A stretch of 56,074 nucleotides of DNA from Gammaproteobacteria bacterium (GTDB lineage: Bacteria; Pseudomonadota; Gammaproteobacteria; Steroidobacterales; Woeseiaceae). The notes beneath the pieces were generated by a model that was given only the letters and a program-made list of their open reading frames with translations, made no database searches and was not told the origin of the DNA. The DNA is taken from NCBI GenBank assembly GCA_024639825.1, contig JAHEGH010000013.1, forward strand, positions 5,510 to 61,583, read 5' to 3'. The position numbers and the translations under genes are program-made. Positions 26,064 to 33,957 of this stretch are shown one piece after another (the stretch's first letter is position 1; every line of letters starts with the position of its first letter).

Positions 26064-27932
26064 ATGACAAAGCAGCTCTGTGGGGTGCTTGGGCTCACGT
26101 TCCTGCTCCTGGCCGGCACGCTTTTGGCCGATGAGGAGCCGGCCCCTCCCGCAACGCTCGAAGAACTGCAGAGCGCTATTCTCGATCTCATGAAGGAGCA
26201 CGAGGTGCCGGCTATGGGCATTGCCATGGTCGACGCGAACGGTCCGGTCTGGATCGGCGCCCTCGGCAAGGCAGATATTGAGCGGGACATCGACGCCGAC
26301 GAGAATTCGATGTTTCGTATCGGCTCAACGTCCAAGATGTTCGTGGCGCTCTCCGTCCTGCAGCTGGTCGAGCAAGGTGTGCTCTCACTCGATGACAAGG
26401 TGGCGGACCTCGCGCCCGAAATCGAGTTCCAGAACCCTTGGGAAGACACTGACCCGATAAGAATCGTGCATCTGCTCGAGCACACCACGGGCTGGGACGA
26501 CATACATTTGCCAGAGTATGCGCACAACGACCCGACGCCAATTACCCTGAAAGAGGGCCTGGATTTTCATCCGCACTCCCGTAAGTCACGCTGGAAGCCG
26601 GGCTCAAGAATGTCCTACTGTAATTCGGGCCCGCCCGTCGCCGCATTCATCGTGCAGAAACTGACTGGCCAGGATTTCGAAGACTACGTTAAGGAAAACT
26701 TCTTCGAGCCACTCGGTATGACCACGGCAACCTACCGTCTGTCGGACGACGTCAGGGAGCGGGGGGTCACGCTGTACAGCGGCGGCAAGCCTCAAGACTA
26801 CTGGCATATCAGCGTACGTCCTTCGGGCTCGATCAACGCATCGCCAGCGGACATGGCGCGATTTGCCAGTTTCTTTGTGAATCGCGGTAGCGTCGATGGT
26901 ATTCAGCTGGTATCCCCGGAGTCCTTGCTGCGGATGGAAACGCCGGCATCCACTCCAGCAGCCGAGGCCGGGCAGGAGGCCGGTTACGCTTTGAACAACT
27001 ATTCGTCGCGACACAAGAACTGGGTCTACCGGGAGCACAACGGCGGCGTAAACGGGGGGTTAACAGAGTTTTCCTACTTGCCGGAAGCGCGCGTTGCTCA
27101 TGCCATCATGATCAACTCGGGCAACGGCGCCGCCTATGCTGAGATCTCCGACCTGGTACGCGACTTCGAGACTCGCGACCTGGAGAAGACCGCCACGCCA
27201 GAGACGATGACCATTAGCCCGGAGCATCGGGACATCGAGGGACTTTACTACCCGATTAACCCGCGTCAGCAAGTCGCCTATTTCCTGGAGCGGGTCTTTA
27301 ACATCCAGAAATTATCCATTGTTGGCAACACCCTGTTGCGAGTGCCGCTGTTTGGCGGTGAGCCCGTAATCTATGTCGCTGAGTCCCCCGACCTGTATCG
27401 CAACTTTGAAACCGGCTCTATCTCACTTTCCCGGGCGGTCGATCCGCTCGTGGGCCCGGTCGTCCACGTGGGAATGACCACCTACAAAGCCGCTCCGGCT
27501 CTGATTATCTACGGCCAACTCGTCATCGTGGCGCTGTGGGGCCTGGCTATTGTGAGTTCTATTCTGTACGCGGTGATATGGGGCGTTCGCCGCTGGCGCG
27601 GCAAGATCCCCCCCGGACGCGGGATCTGGATTCGTGTCTGGCCCTTACTTGCCGGTCTGTTCGTTATCGCGTTCGTCACGCTGTTCTCGTTCGGCATGGC
27701 AGACCCGTTTGTCTTGCTGGGCAAGCCATCCGTCATATCAGTGGGCATCATGCTGACGACACTGCTGTTCGGCGTGTTTGCGGCTACCGGCGCCTACGTG
27801 GCAATAAGGGACCGCGGGGCCACAATGAACAGGGTGAATTACTGGTACTCGACGGGCTGTGCTTTCCTGCACCTGGTCGTTGCCGCCTACTTTGCCTGGT
27901 TCGGTGTCATCGGGCTCACCACCTGGAGCTGA
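26064..27932 (+). CDS. Membrane-anchored serine beta-lactamase-fold hydrolase
   Basis: A 622-residue exported protein with an N-terminal signal (LTFLLLAGTLLADE) and a class C beta-lactamase/penicillin-binding fold domain (about 35-365). The motifs are SxxK (Ser88-Lys91 in GSTSKMF), a Y-x-N equivalent YCN (185-187) and EHNGG (about 324-328) in place of K-T-G. After a beta-rich linker come about four transmembrane helices (about 485-615). This family includes esterases, D-amino acid peptidases and cell-wall hydrolases, and true antibiotic resistance should not be assumed. It begins 1 base after ubiA. The substrate cannot be predicted. Confidence 0.85.
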   Translation: MTKQLCGVLGLTFLLLAGTLLADEEPAPPATLEELQSAILDLMKEHEVPAMGIAMVDANGPVWIGALGKADIERDIDADENSMFRIGSTSKMFVALSVLQLVEQGVLSLDDKVADLAPEIEFQNPWEDTDPIRIVHLLEHTTGWDDIHLPEYAHNDPTPITLKEGLDFHPHSRKSRWKPGSRMSYCNSGPPVAAFIVQKLTGQDFEDYVKENFFEPLGMTTATYRLSDDVRERGVTLYSGGKPQDYWHISVRPSGSINASPADMARFASFFVNRGSVDGIQLVSPESLLRMETPASTPAAEAGQEAGYALNNYSSRHKNWVYREHNGGVNGGLTEFSYLPEARVAHAIMINSGNGAAYAEISDLVRDFETRDLEKTATPETMTISPEHRDIEGLYYPINPRQQVAYFLERVFNIQKLSIVGNTLLRVPLFGGEPVIYVAESPDLYRNFETGSISLSRAVDPLVGPVVHVGMTTYKAAPALIIYGQLVIVALWGLAIVSSILYAVIWGVRRWRGKIPPGRGIWIRVWPLLAGLFVIAFVTLFSFGMADPFVLLGKPSVISVGIMLTTLLFGVFAATGAYVAIRDRGATMNRVNYWYSTGCAFLHLVVAAYFAWFGVIGLTTWS

Positions 27933-27964
27933 TTAGCGGGCCTGGCGCCAGCCGGAGCCGGGCG

Positions 27965-27978
27965 TTGACCTGGATCAA
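27965..27978 (+). promoter_or_regulatory. Dnr/FNR-type site before the Dnr-like regulator
   Basis: TTGAC-CTGG-ATCAA matches the Dnr/FNR consensus TTGA(T/C)-N4-ATCAA at all positions. Its centre at 27971.5 would put a class II transcription start near 28013, with a TAGACT -10-like hexamer at 28000-28005. That start lies just before the ATG at 28014, so translation more likely begins at ATG 28053. Self-regulation is inferred. Confidence 0.7.
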
Positions 27979-28052
27979 GGCACAATCCGCTGTCACGACT
28001 AGACTGTGGTGCCATGATCGAGAAGAGCATCGAAGTGCTAGACTTCCCCTGT

Positions 28053-28736
28053 ATGGAGAAAGACACGGTCCAGCGTGACGCGATTCGGCGCCACTATCTT
28101 TTTTCCGGTCTGGAAGAAAGCGTCTTCGATGAGCTCACCACCAACATTGCCGTGGAAACCTTCGAAAAGGGTGCGACCCTGTTCCATCGCGGCGACGAGG
28201 CTAATAATTTCTACCTGGTCGAGTCCGGGCAGATCGAACTCAGCGTGATTTCGGCGGACGGCCAGAAGAAGATTATTGAGGTCGTTAGCCACGATCGAAC
28301 CTTCGCCGAAGCCGTCCTTTTTATGCGCGAAACCAAATACCCGGTCACGGCAGAGGCCCTCAGCAACAGCACCGTCTTGCGGATTCCGAACCAAAGCTAC
28401 CTCGACCTGCTCTGCAATAACCCGGATGCCTGCATGCGCCTGCTAAGCGATGTCTCCCGGCACCTGCATGCGCGCGTGAGAGAAATTGAACGGCTGACAA
28501 TTCAAAATGCCCGCAGCCGCCTGTCGAGCTACCTGCTCGACCACATTGTCGAGAGCAATGATGATGAGGCAACCGTGCGACTCGACCTTCCCAGGCACAT
28601 CATCGCGTCACGCCTGTCGATCACGCCGGAGACCTTGTCCCGGCTGTTTCGCGTGATGTCCGACGACGGCATCCTCACCGTCGATGACCGCCTTATCTTC
28701 GTACATAGCCTCTCAAGACTCCGTCCCTACGACTAG
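28053..28736 (+). CDS. dnr: CRP/FNR-family regulator, Dnr type
   Basis: A CRP/FNR-superfamily regulator, 227 residues from ATG 28053, the length of Pseudomonas Dnr. It has a cyclic-nucleotide-like beta-roll (FEKGATLFHRGDEANNFYLVESGQIEL, KKIIEVVSHDRTFAEAVLFM), a dimer helix and a helix-turn-helix (HIIASRLSITPETLSRLFRVMSDDGIL). The recognition helix has the E-x-x-S-R signature (ETLSR) that reads TTGA half-sites. It lacks the FNR four-cysteine cluster, so it is unlikely to sense oxygen through [4Fe-4S]; the likeness to Dnr suggests NO sensing through heme. The frame is open from 28014. The nearby nirS and sNOR operons carry matching sites. Confidence 0.85.
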   Translation: MEKDTVQRDAIRRHYLFSGLEESVFDELTTNIAVETFEKGATLFHRGDEANNFYLVESGQIELSVISADGQKKIIEVVSHDRTFAEAVLFMRETKYPVTAEALSNSTVLRIPNQSYLDLLCNNPDACMRLLSDVSRHLHARVREIERLTIQNARSRLSSYLLDHIVESNDDEATVRLDLPRHIIASRLSITPETLSRLFRVMSDDGILTVDDRLIFVHSLSRLRPYD

Positions 28737-28741
28737 CCGTC

Positions 28742-29698
28742 TCACCGAAGAGCAGGTGGGTTCCGGCTCAAGGCAAACAACCTCAACAAGCCGAGCAACA
28801 GGACAGCCGCCAGCCAATTATGTGCAACGGCGACGCCAATAGGCAGGTCCTTCATTATTGCCGCAATGCCAACGGAAAATTCGGCGGTGACCAGAATCAG
28901 TACAGTGACCGCACCGGCCAACAGCCCGGCGCGCAGCGCCAAAATACCGGCGACGAGAGTTGTGAGCAGCGTCGCAACAGCGAAGAGTCGGTGTAACTTG
29001 TGAATATCAGCGCGTTCAGCGCCACCCAACGCGAATCCGGTCGGGCCGATTTCATGTTGTCGCGTAAGGTCGAATGCCGTCCAGAGTTCGCCACCGGGCA
29101 ACCAGCTGCCATGGCAATCGGGCACAGTCTGGCACGCTGATGCCGCAAAGTTAGCGCTTGTCAGACCGCCCAGCAAGATCTGCAGGCATACCAGTAGAAA
29201 GGCTGTAAACACCCAGCGGCGGACCATCAGCGGCACGTTGGCGACCGGGTGCACGCGGCGGAGAACCATCCAGCCCAGCAACCCAAGCATGGCAAAACCA
29301 CCGCCGAGGTTGCCCATGACGACGGCAGGGCTGTGCAGGCCGTTGGAGTAGATACCCAGCCAGGCAAGAAATACCGTCAGGGCTAGCAATGTGGCCGACA
29401 ACACGCGATCCCGCCGTTGGCTTGCTGACATCAACGCCATGCCGAGTATGAGCAAACCGAGCACGCTGGCTATCAGCCGGTGCGCACGTGTTGCCCATGA
29501 CATGGGCTGTTGTGCCTCAAGTGCGAGCCGTTCATAGGTGCTGCCGACGCTCGGTGCGCTCTCTGCTGGTGTGCCTATCAGGCCATAGCACGCAGGCCAA
29601 TCGGTGCATCCTATCCCCGAGTTGTCGAGCCGGAGATAGGCGCTTACAGACCCCAGCGCCAACACGAACAGCAATGAGATGATCGCAAGCATCCGCAC
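28742..29698 (-). CDS. ctaA: Heme A synthase, CtaA/COX15 family
   Basis: CtaA oxidises heme O to heme A for aa3-type oxidases. The 318-residue protein has about eight transmembrane helices, and four candidate heme His residues are visible in WATRAHRLIA, NGLHSPAVVMGN, IHKLHRLFAVAT and VAHNWLAAV, as well as the paired-Cys loop ACQTVPDCHGSWLP. The start appears to be GTG 29698, with AGAG 7 bases upstream; ATG 29692 is an alternative. In many gammaproteobacteria this gene lies between surf1 and ctaB, but here the cox cluster lacks it and the gene is about 16 kb away beside dnr, convergent with it. Confidence 0.92.
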   Translation of the reverse strand: MRMLAIISLLFVLALGSVSAYLRLDNSGIGCTDWPACYGLIGTPAESAPSVGSTYERLALEAQQPMSWATRAHRLIASVLGLLILGMALMSASQRRDRVLSATLLALTVFLAWLGIYSNGLHSPAVVMGNLGGGFAMLGLLGWMVLRRVHPVANVPLMVRRWVFTAFLLVCLQILLGGLTSANFAASACQTVPDCHGSWLPGGELWTAFDLTRQHEIGPTGFALGGAERADIHKLHRLFAVATLLTTLVAGILALRAGLLAGAVTVLILVTAEFSVGIAAIMKDLPIGVAVAHNWLAAVLLLGLLRLFALSRNPPALR

Positions 29699-29702
29699 CG
29701 GA

Positions 29703-30320
29703 CTACTCTTTCACTTCGGGCAGATTTTCAGCCGATCCACGCACGAGCCGGACGAACTTGGGTGTTTTTTTCCAGTCGACGCGGTCGTGGCCGAACTCGA
29801 AGTTCCAGGCCCATGCCGCATCCCACTGAAAGCTATAGTCGTTTGCTGACCAATACTCAGCCGGCTGCGACCAGATGAAAACAGTGGTGTCCTGGGTCGG
29901 CGGGTTGTCAGCCTTGCGCAGGTCGCTAATTGAAAACAACTCATCCTTCGCGGGCAGGCGCCAATCGTTATAGCCGCAGTAGCCAGCGTCGTTTACCGCG
30001 ATCACATAGTGCCACGTATCGCAGCTGCTGCCGGCACATTCACCGCCGTTCTCCGTACCACGATAGTCGAGCTCGCCGTGAGCCTCGCTGGGATTCCACC
30101 AGCTGTATGTGTTGCGATAGTCGTGCAAACCCGTGGCGTCCACTTTGCCTTGCCACAGCAAGCCGGAGGCGGTGTCGAAAATACAGGCCTCATTATCGAC
30201 ACGGACCACGTTAAATCGGCTCTCATTCGACGGCACATTGCCTTGGGGGTCCTGATCGCAGGCAGACCCAAGCAGCGAAACCATCATCGCGCAGATCACG
30301 TATTCCCGGTGTCTCTTCAT
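29703..30320 (-). CDS. DUF1566-type (Lcl-like) lipoprotein
   Basis: A 205-residue predicted lipoprotein: signal MKRHREYVICAMMVSLLGSAC with lipobox LGSAC (Cys21). The body contains the DUF1566/Lcl pattern: DTASGLLWQGK, a YNDWRLPAKDELFSISDL core, a WS...YWSAND block and a C-terminal FVRLVRG. Such domains occur in C-type-lectin-like surface proteins; the binding partner is unknown. Several cysteines (CAGSSC, YCGYN) could form disulfides. It stands 4 bases upstream of ctaA and may share a transcript, though no functional link is evident. Confidence 0.8.
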   Translation of the reverse strand: MKRHREYVICAMMVSLLGSACDQDPQGNVPSNESRFNVVRVDNEACIFDTASGLLWQGKVDATGLHDYRNTYSWWNPSEAHGELDYRGTENGGECAGSSCDTWHYVIAVNDAGYCGYNDWRLPAKDELFSISDLRKADNPPTQDTTVFIWSQPAEYWSANDYSFQWDAAWAWNFEFGHDRVDWKKTPKFVRLVRGSAENLPEVKE

Positions 30321-30384
30321 GGGCGAGCAGCCTACCCGATTCTTAAAGTGTCAGTTTCCTCGAATGCGGTTCCGAAATCGACGA

Positions 30385-30403
30385 ATCCATCCTGAGGATG
30401 GAT
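30385..30403. repeat. Perfect 19-bp dyad
   Basis: ATCCATCCT-G-AGGATGGAT is a perfect dyad around one base. It lies in the divergent region between the lipoprotein gene (minus strand, start 30320) and the NO-reductase operon, 31 bases upstream of the Dnr-type site. With almost no loop it fits a protein-binding operator better than an RNA hairpin. The binding factor is unknown. Confidence 0.5.
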
Positions 30404-30433
30404 GACATTCTGAAGTATGGCAGCCACTGGTCC

Positions 30434-30447
30434 TTGATCTATATCAA
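30434..30447 (+). promoter_or_regulatory. Dnr/FNR-type site of the NO-reductase operon
   Basis: TTGAT-CTAT-ATCAA is a perfect symmetric FNR/Dnr box. A class II promoter centred here would start transcription near 30482 and leave a leader of about 125 bases before the first gene at 30607. The -10 region (TACGTT near 30470) is weak, consistent with activator dependence. Confidence 0.75.
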
Positions 30448-30606
30448 GGCGCATTACCGCCCTTGGGTCTACGTTGCAACCATGCAATCGGGCCTTACGT
30501 CGCTGAAATTCGGTGGGTGCCCAACCTGGATTGTTGCATCTATGGCTGGTCGTTTTCGCGACGTGGGCAAGGGGTTCGATTAACTATTGCGCAAAGGAAA
30601 GTTGCT

Positions 30607-30771
30607 ATGAATGAACATACTTCATCCGGGGAGCGGCCCATTAAAATTCCGTTGATGCAACGGGTTCTCGACAATCCGTTTATTTTGCTTTTCATCGGTA
30701 TTTTCGTCCCAGCCGTTTTCTACATTATCTGGGGAATCATGGAAATCGTGAACATCCCCATCGCCCCATAA
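30607..30771 (+). CDS. Small single-pass membrane protein heading the sNOR operon
   Basis: A 54-residue protein: about 20 polar residues (MNEHTSSGERPIKIPLMQRV), then one transmembrane helix (about 24-46, ILLFIGIFVPAVFYIIWGIME) and a short tail. AAGGA lies 8 bases before ATG 30607, a strong ribosome site, and norS follows after 35 bases. Small single-helix subunits are common in heme-copper oxidases (for example CbaD of ba3 oxidase), so it may be an accessory subunit of the NO reductase. No family could be named from sequence. Confidence 0.8.
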   Translation: MNEHTSSGERPIKIPLMQRVLDNPFILLFIGIFVPAVFYIIWGIMEIVNIPIAP

Positions 30772-30806
30772 CCGTCAATCCTGGTTTTGAGGTAGAGGTA
30801 ACACTT

Positions 30807-31358
30807 ATGAGCGCTATACAACCTCCTGCCGAGATAGTCTGGTGGAAGCAGCCGCTGGACAGGGTTGAAGGAACCTGGATCTCGATTGCCCTGGTCTGGT
30901 CCCTGTTCATGTTTTTCATGATGCCGTTTTGGCACGTCTACGGAAAACAGAACCTCTCCAGCGAAGCTTACAGAACCACGCCGCAGGCATTCATGGCAAA
31001 GACCCAGGCAATGGTTGATCAGTACACCGTGCGCACGGAGACGAACCTCAATTTACCGGTGGTCAGGCCGCCTCCTGGCTCAGATGTCTACCTCGCCGGA
31101 CGCTTGTGGCAATGGTTTCCACTGCTCGAACTGGAGAAGGGTCAGACATACCGGCTGCATATATCCTCACTTGACTGGCAGCACGGCTTCTCGTTGCAAC
31201 CGGTCAACATCAATACGCAAATCCTGCCCGGTTACGAAATGGTCATGACGATTACGCCGGACACTGCCGGCGAGCAGACCATTATTTGCAACGAGTTTTG
31301 CGGCGTTGGTCATCACACCATGCTGGGCAAGATCTACGTAACGGAGGGCGGACCATGA
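30807..31358 (+). CDS. norS: sNOR-type NO reductase subunit II (CuA protein)
   Basis: Subunit II of a heme-copper enzyme: one N-terminal transmembrane helix (about 24-43) and a periplasmic cupredoxin domain with a complete CuA site: His126 (DWQHGF), Cys161, Glu163, Cys165, His169 and Met172 in CNEFCGVGHHTM. It would accept electrons from a soluble or membrane cytochrome c. At 183 residues it is short, as in ba3-type and sNOR subunits II. Its stop overlaps the norY start (ATGA). The NorS name follows from the gene order norS-norY-senC known in ammonia oxidisers; a B-type oxidase subunit is the alternative. Confidence 0.75.
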   Translation: MSAIQPPAEIVWWKQPLDRVEGTWISIALVWSLFMFFMMPFWHVYGKQNLSSEAYRTTPQAFMAKTQAMVDQYTVRTETNLNLPVVRPPPGSDVYLAGRLWQWFPLLELEKGQTYRLHISSLDWQHGFSLQPVNINTQILPGYEMVMTITPDTAGEQTIICNEFCGVGHHTMLGKIYVTEGGP

Positions 31359-33067
31359 GTAAAGCACAATTCAGAACCTGCCCAGAGACCGGGCTGCAGT
31401 ACCACAAGCAGGCCGAAATGCTCATAAGAGCGCATGCGGTTGTCGCGGTTGTCATCCTGTTGATTGGCGGGATCGCCGCGCTCCTGGTAACGCTGACACG
31501 CTGGCCGGCCATACACCTGCTGCCCGCGGACCGGTTTTACCAGCTGTTGACCTCACATGGCGTCAACATGCTGATTTTCTGGATCATCTCGTTCGAGATT
31601 GCGATCCTGTATTTCTGCTCCTCGACACTACTGAAGTGTCGACTGGCGACACCGAAAATTGCGTGGCTAGGGTTCATCCTGATGTTAGCGGGCATTGTGG
31701 TCAACAACGCGGCCGTTGCCAGTGGGACCGCTTCGGTCATGATGACCTCCTATGTACCGATGCCTGCCAATCCGAACTTCTATCTCGGGCTGATCCTGTT
31801 TGCCGTCGGTGCCTTGATCGGATGTTTCGTGTTCCTCGGCACGCTGGTCGTTGCCAAGGACGAGAAAACCTACGAAGGATCAATTCCACTCGTAACGTTT
31901 GGCGCACTGACAGCGTGCATAATCGCCATCTTTACCATTGCGTCGGGAGCGATTGTCCTGATTCCGACCTGGCTGTGGTCTCTTGGCCTGATCAACAACA
32001 TTGACCCGGCCATGTATCGCGTCGTTTGGTGGGCTCTGGGCCACTCCTCACAGCAGATCAACGTCGCGGCACATGTCGCCGTCTGGTATGCGATCGCGGC
32101 GATCGTATTCGGCGCGCGACCGCTGTCTGAAAAAGTCAGCCGCGGAGCGTTCTTCCTGTACATCGCATTCCTGCAGCTGGCGAGCGCTCATCACCTGCTC
32201 GTCGATCCGGGCCTCTCAGCGGAATGGAAGATTTTCAACACCAGTTACGCGATGTACCTCGCCGTACTCGCGTCTATGGTTCACGGCCTGACTGTCCCGG
32301 GCTCAATCGAAGTGGCGCAAAGAAGCAAAGGCTTCACCAAAGGCCTGTTCGAGTGGCTACGCAAAGCCCCGTGGGGCAACCCGGTATTCTCCGGCATGTT
32401 TATCTCGCTTATCGGCTTTGGCTTCATCGGCGGCATTTCCGGTGTCGTCATGGGGACTGAGCAGATCAACATCATCATTCATAATACGATCTACGTGCCC
32501 GGTCATTTCCACGCAACGGTTGTTATCGGAACGACACTGGCCTTCATGTCGCTAACCTACTTCCTGATTCCGACCCTGTTTCGCCGCCAGGTCGCGTTCC
32601 CGGGGCTCGCAAAGTGGCAGCCGTACTTGTTCGGTTTGGGGATGTCGGTCTTTACACTTGCCATGATGGGTGCCGGTACGCTAGGTGTTGAGCGTCGCCA
32701 TTGGGACATGGCGTTCACAAACACCGCGCTCAGCTTCGACTACCCGGCCAGCGCTTTTACGCTCATGGGTATCGTCGGGATTTCGGGCGTCGCCGCAATC
32801 CTCGGTGGTGCCATCTACATTCTCGTCACCGTCGTCTCGGTTTTCTTCGGAAAGCGGGTCGAATCGGAGTCCAGTTACGGGTTCGATATGACAACACTGT
32901 CGCGCGCCGATCCACTGCTTGTACCTGACGGCGGGCACGAGGCTGCAGGAAAATGGGGCCTTGCCGCGCCCGGCACGTTCGTGCTGGCAATGTTCTTCCT
33001 TGTGATCTTCGTTTTGTATTACGCGGTCAACTGGAAGTACCTGGCGTCGGTCTGGCCGATGTCATAA
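31355..33067 (+). CDS. norY: sNOR-type NO reductase subunit I (heme-copper family)
   Basis: A 570-residue, 12-or-more-helix heme-copper catalytic subunit. Ligands can be placed: His68 (TSHGVNM, low-spin heme), His230 in helix VI (ALGHSSQQIN), His279-His280 in helix VII (ASAHHLLVDPG), and His384/His386 in helix X (PGHFHATVV). The oxidase Tyr that cross-links to the helix VI His (His+4, HPEVY) is Gln234 here, with Asn236 nearby. This argues against a normal oxygen reductase and fits an NO reductase. ATG 31355 has GGAGG 7 bases upstream and overlaps norS. The CuA partner and the downstream senC match the sNOR (norSY-senC) arrangement. Biochemical role is inferred. Confidence 0.78.
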   Translation: MSKAQFRTCPETGLQYHKQAEMLIRAHAVVAVVILLIGGIAALLVTLTRWPAIHLLPADRFYQLLTSHGVNMLIFWIISFEIAILYFCSSTLLKCRLATPKIAWLGFILMLAGIVVNNAAVASGTASVMMTSYVPMPANPNFYLGLILFAVGALIGCFVFLGTLVVAKDEKTYEGSIPLVTFGALTACIIAIFTIASGAIVLIPTWLWSLGLINNIDPAMYRVVWWALGHSSQQINVAAHVAVWYAIAAIVFGARPLSEKVSRGAFFLYIAFLQLASAHHLLVDPGLSAEWKIFNTSYAMYLAVLASMVHGLTVPGSIEVAQRSKGFTKGLFEWLRKAPWGNPVFSGMFISLIGFGFIGGISGVVMGTEQINIIIHNTIYVPGHFHATVVIGTTLAFMSLTYFLIPTLFRRQVAFPGLAKWQPYLFGLGMSVFTLAMMGAGTLGVERRHWDMAFTNTALSFDYPASAFTLMGIVGISGVAAILGGAIYILVTVVSVFFGKRVESESSYGFDMTTLSRADPLLVPDGGHEAAGKWGLAAPGTFVLAMFFLVIFVLYYAVNWKYLASVWPMS

Positions 33068-33094
33068 GACCCGGCGTTGGGGGACCCTGGTATG

Positions 33095-33119
33095 GGGCGG
33101 GCAGGGTACCCGCCCTTTC
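33095..33119 (+). terminator. Hairpin between norY and senC
   Basis: A 7-bp G+C stem GGGCGGG (33095-33101) / CCCGCCC (33109-33115) with a 7-base loop is followed by TTTCCTTTT. It looks like a partial terminator or mRNA-processing hairpin that would lower expression of senC and later genes relative to norSY. Confidence 0.6.
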
Positions 33120-33141
33120 CTTTTGAGCTACATCGCGTGAC

Positions 33142-33957
33142 ATGACCCATATTACGAAGATAGTGCTTCTCGCGGCCGCCACGCTGTTGCCCTGTGCCGT
33201 GACTGCTGCTCCGGACGACCGCTACGACCCTGAGCATGCGCTGCAGATTTCGCAGGCAGCCATAGGCAATACGATCGGCGACTACGAGCTGATTGATCAC
33301 CTCGGTGCCCCGGTAATATTGCGCAGCGACCATTCCGGGCGGCCGCTGGTCATCAGCATGATCTTCACTTCCTGCCATCACGTATGTCCGCAGACCACCA
33401 AGCATCTTGCGAAAGCCGTAGATGCCGCAAGGGAAGCCCTCGGTACTGACAGTTTCGATGTTGTCACGATCGGGTTCGACACGGCGCATGATACGCCCCA
33501 GGCAATGGGCGCCTTTGCCCGCAGGCAAGGCGTCGATGAACCAGGCTGGCGCTTCCTGAGTGGTTCCAGAGAATCGATTGAGCAAATCAGCAGCGATCTC
33601 GGCTTTATCTTCTTTCCTACGGCCAGAGGCTTCGACCATATCAACCAGACCTCAATCATCAATGGCGACGGATTAGTCTACAGCCAGGTCTACGGCGTTA
33701 CGTTCGAACTTCCATGGCTCGTCGAGCCGTTAAAGGAACTGATATTCAATCGACCCGAAAGCTCGGGGCACTTCGTCGCCGGGCTGGTTGATCGAGTGAT
33801 GCTTTTTTGTACCGTCTACGATCCAACGACGGGGCGTTACCGCTTCGACAACTCGCTGTTCTTCCAGCTGTTCGCCGGCAGCACGTTCATTCTCGCAGTT
33901 TTTCTTTACCTGGTGCACGAGACAATCAAAGCGCGCCGGGCTCGACAATTGAAATGA
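33142..33957 (+). CDS. senC: SCO1/SenC family copper chaperone
   Basis: SCO proteins are membrane-anchored thioredoxin-fold copper chaperones that metallate CuA centres. The protein has an N-terminal signal (about 1-23), the copper motif FTSCHHVCP (Cys78, Cys82), the third ligand His166 (GFDHINQT) and, unusually placed, a C-terminal transmembrane helix (about 243-262). It is 271 residues, longer than most SCO1 proteins because of the insert before the helix. Following norS and norY, it most probably matures the NorS CuA site. The stop overlaps the next start (ATGA). Confidence 0.9.
   Translation: MTHITKIVLLAAATLLPCAVTAAPDDRYDPEHALQISQAAIGNTIGDYELIDHLGAPVILRSDHSGRPLVISMIFTSCHHVCPQTTKHLAKAVDAAREALGTDSFDVVTIGFDTAHDTPQAMGAFARRQGVDEPGWRFLSGSRESIEQISSDLGFIFFPTARGFDHINQTSIINGDGLVYSQVYGVTFELPWLVEPLKELIFNRPESSGHFVAGLVDRVMLFCTVYDPTTGRYRFDNSLFFQLFAGSTFILAVFLYLVHETIKARRARQLK

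Noticed and set aside
26064..27932. Antibiotic-resistance beta-lactamase
   Set aside because: The KTG motif is missing and a four-helix membrane part is present; the fold is shared with many esterases and peptidases.
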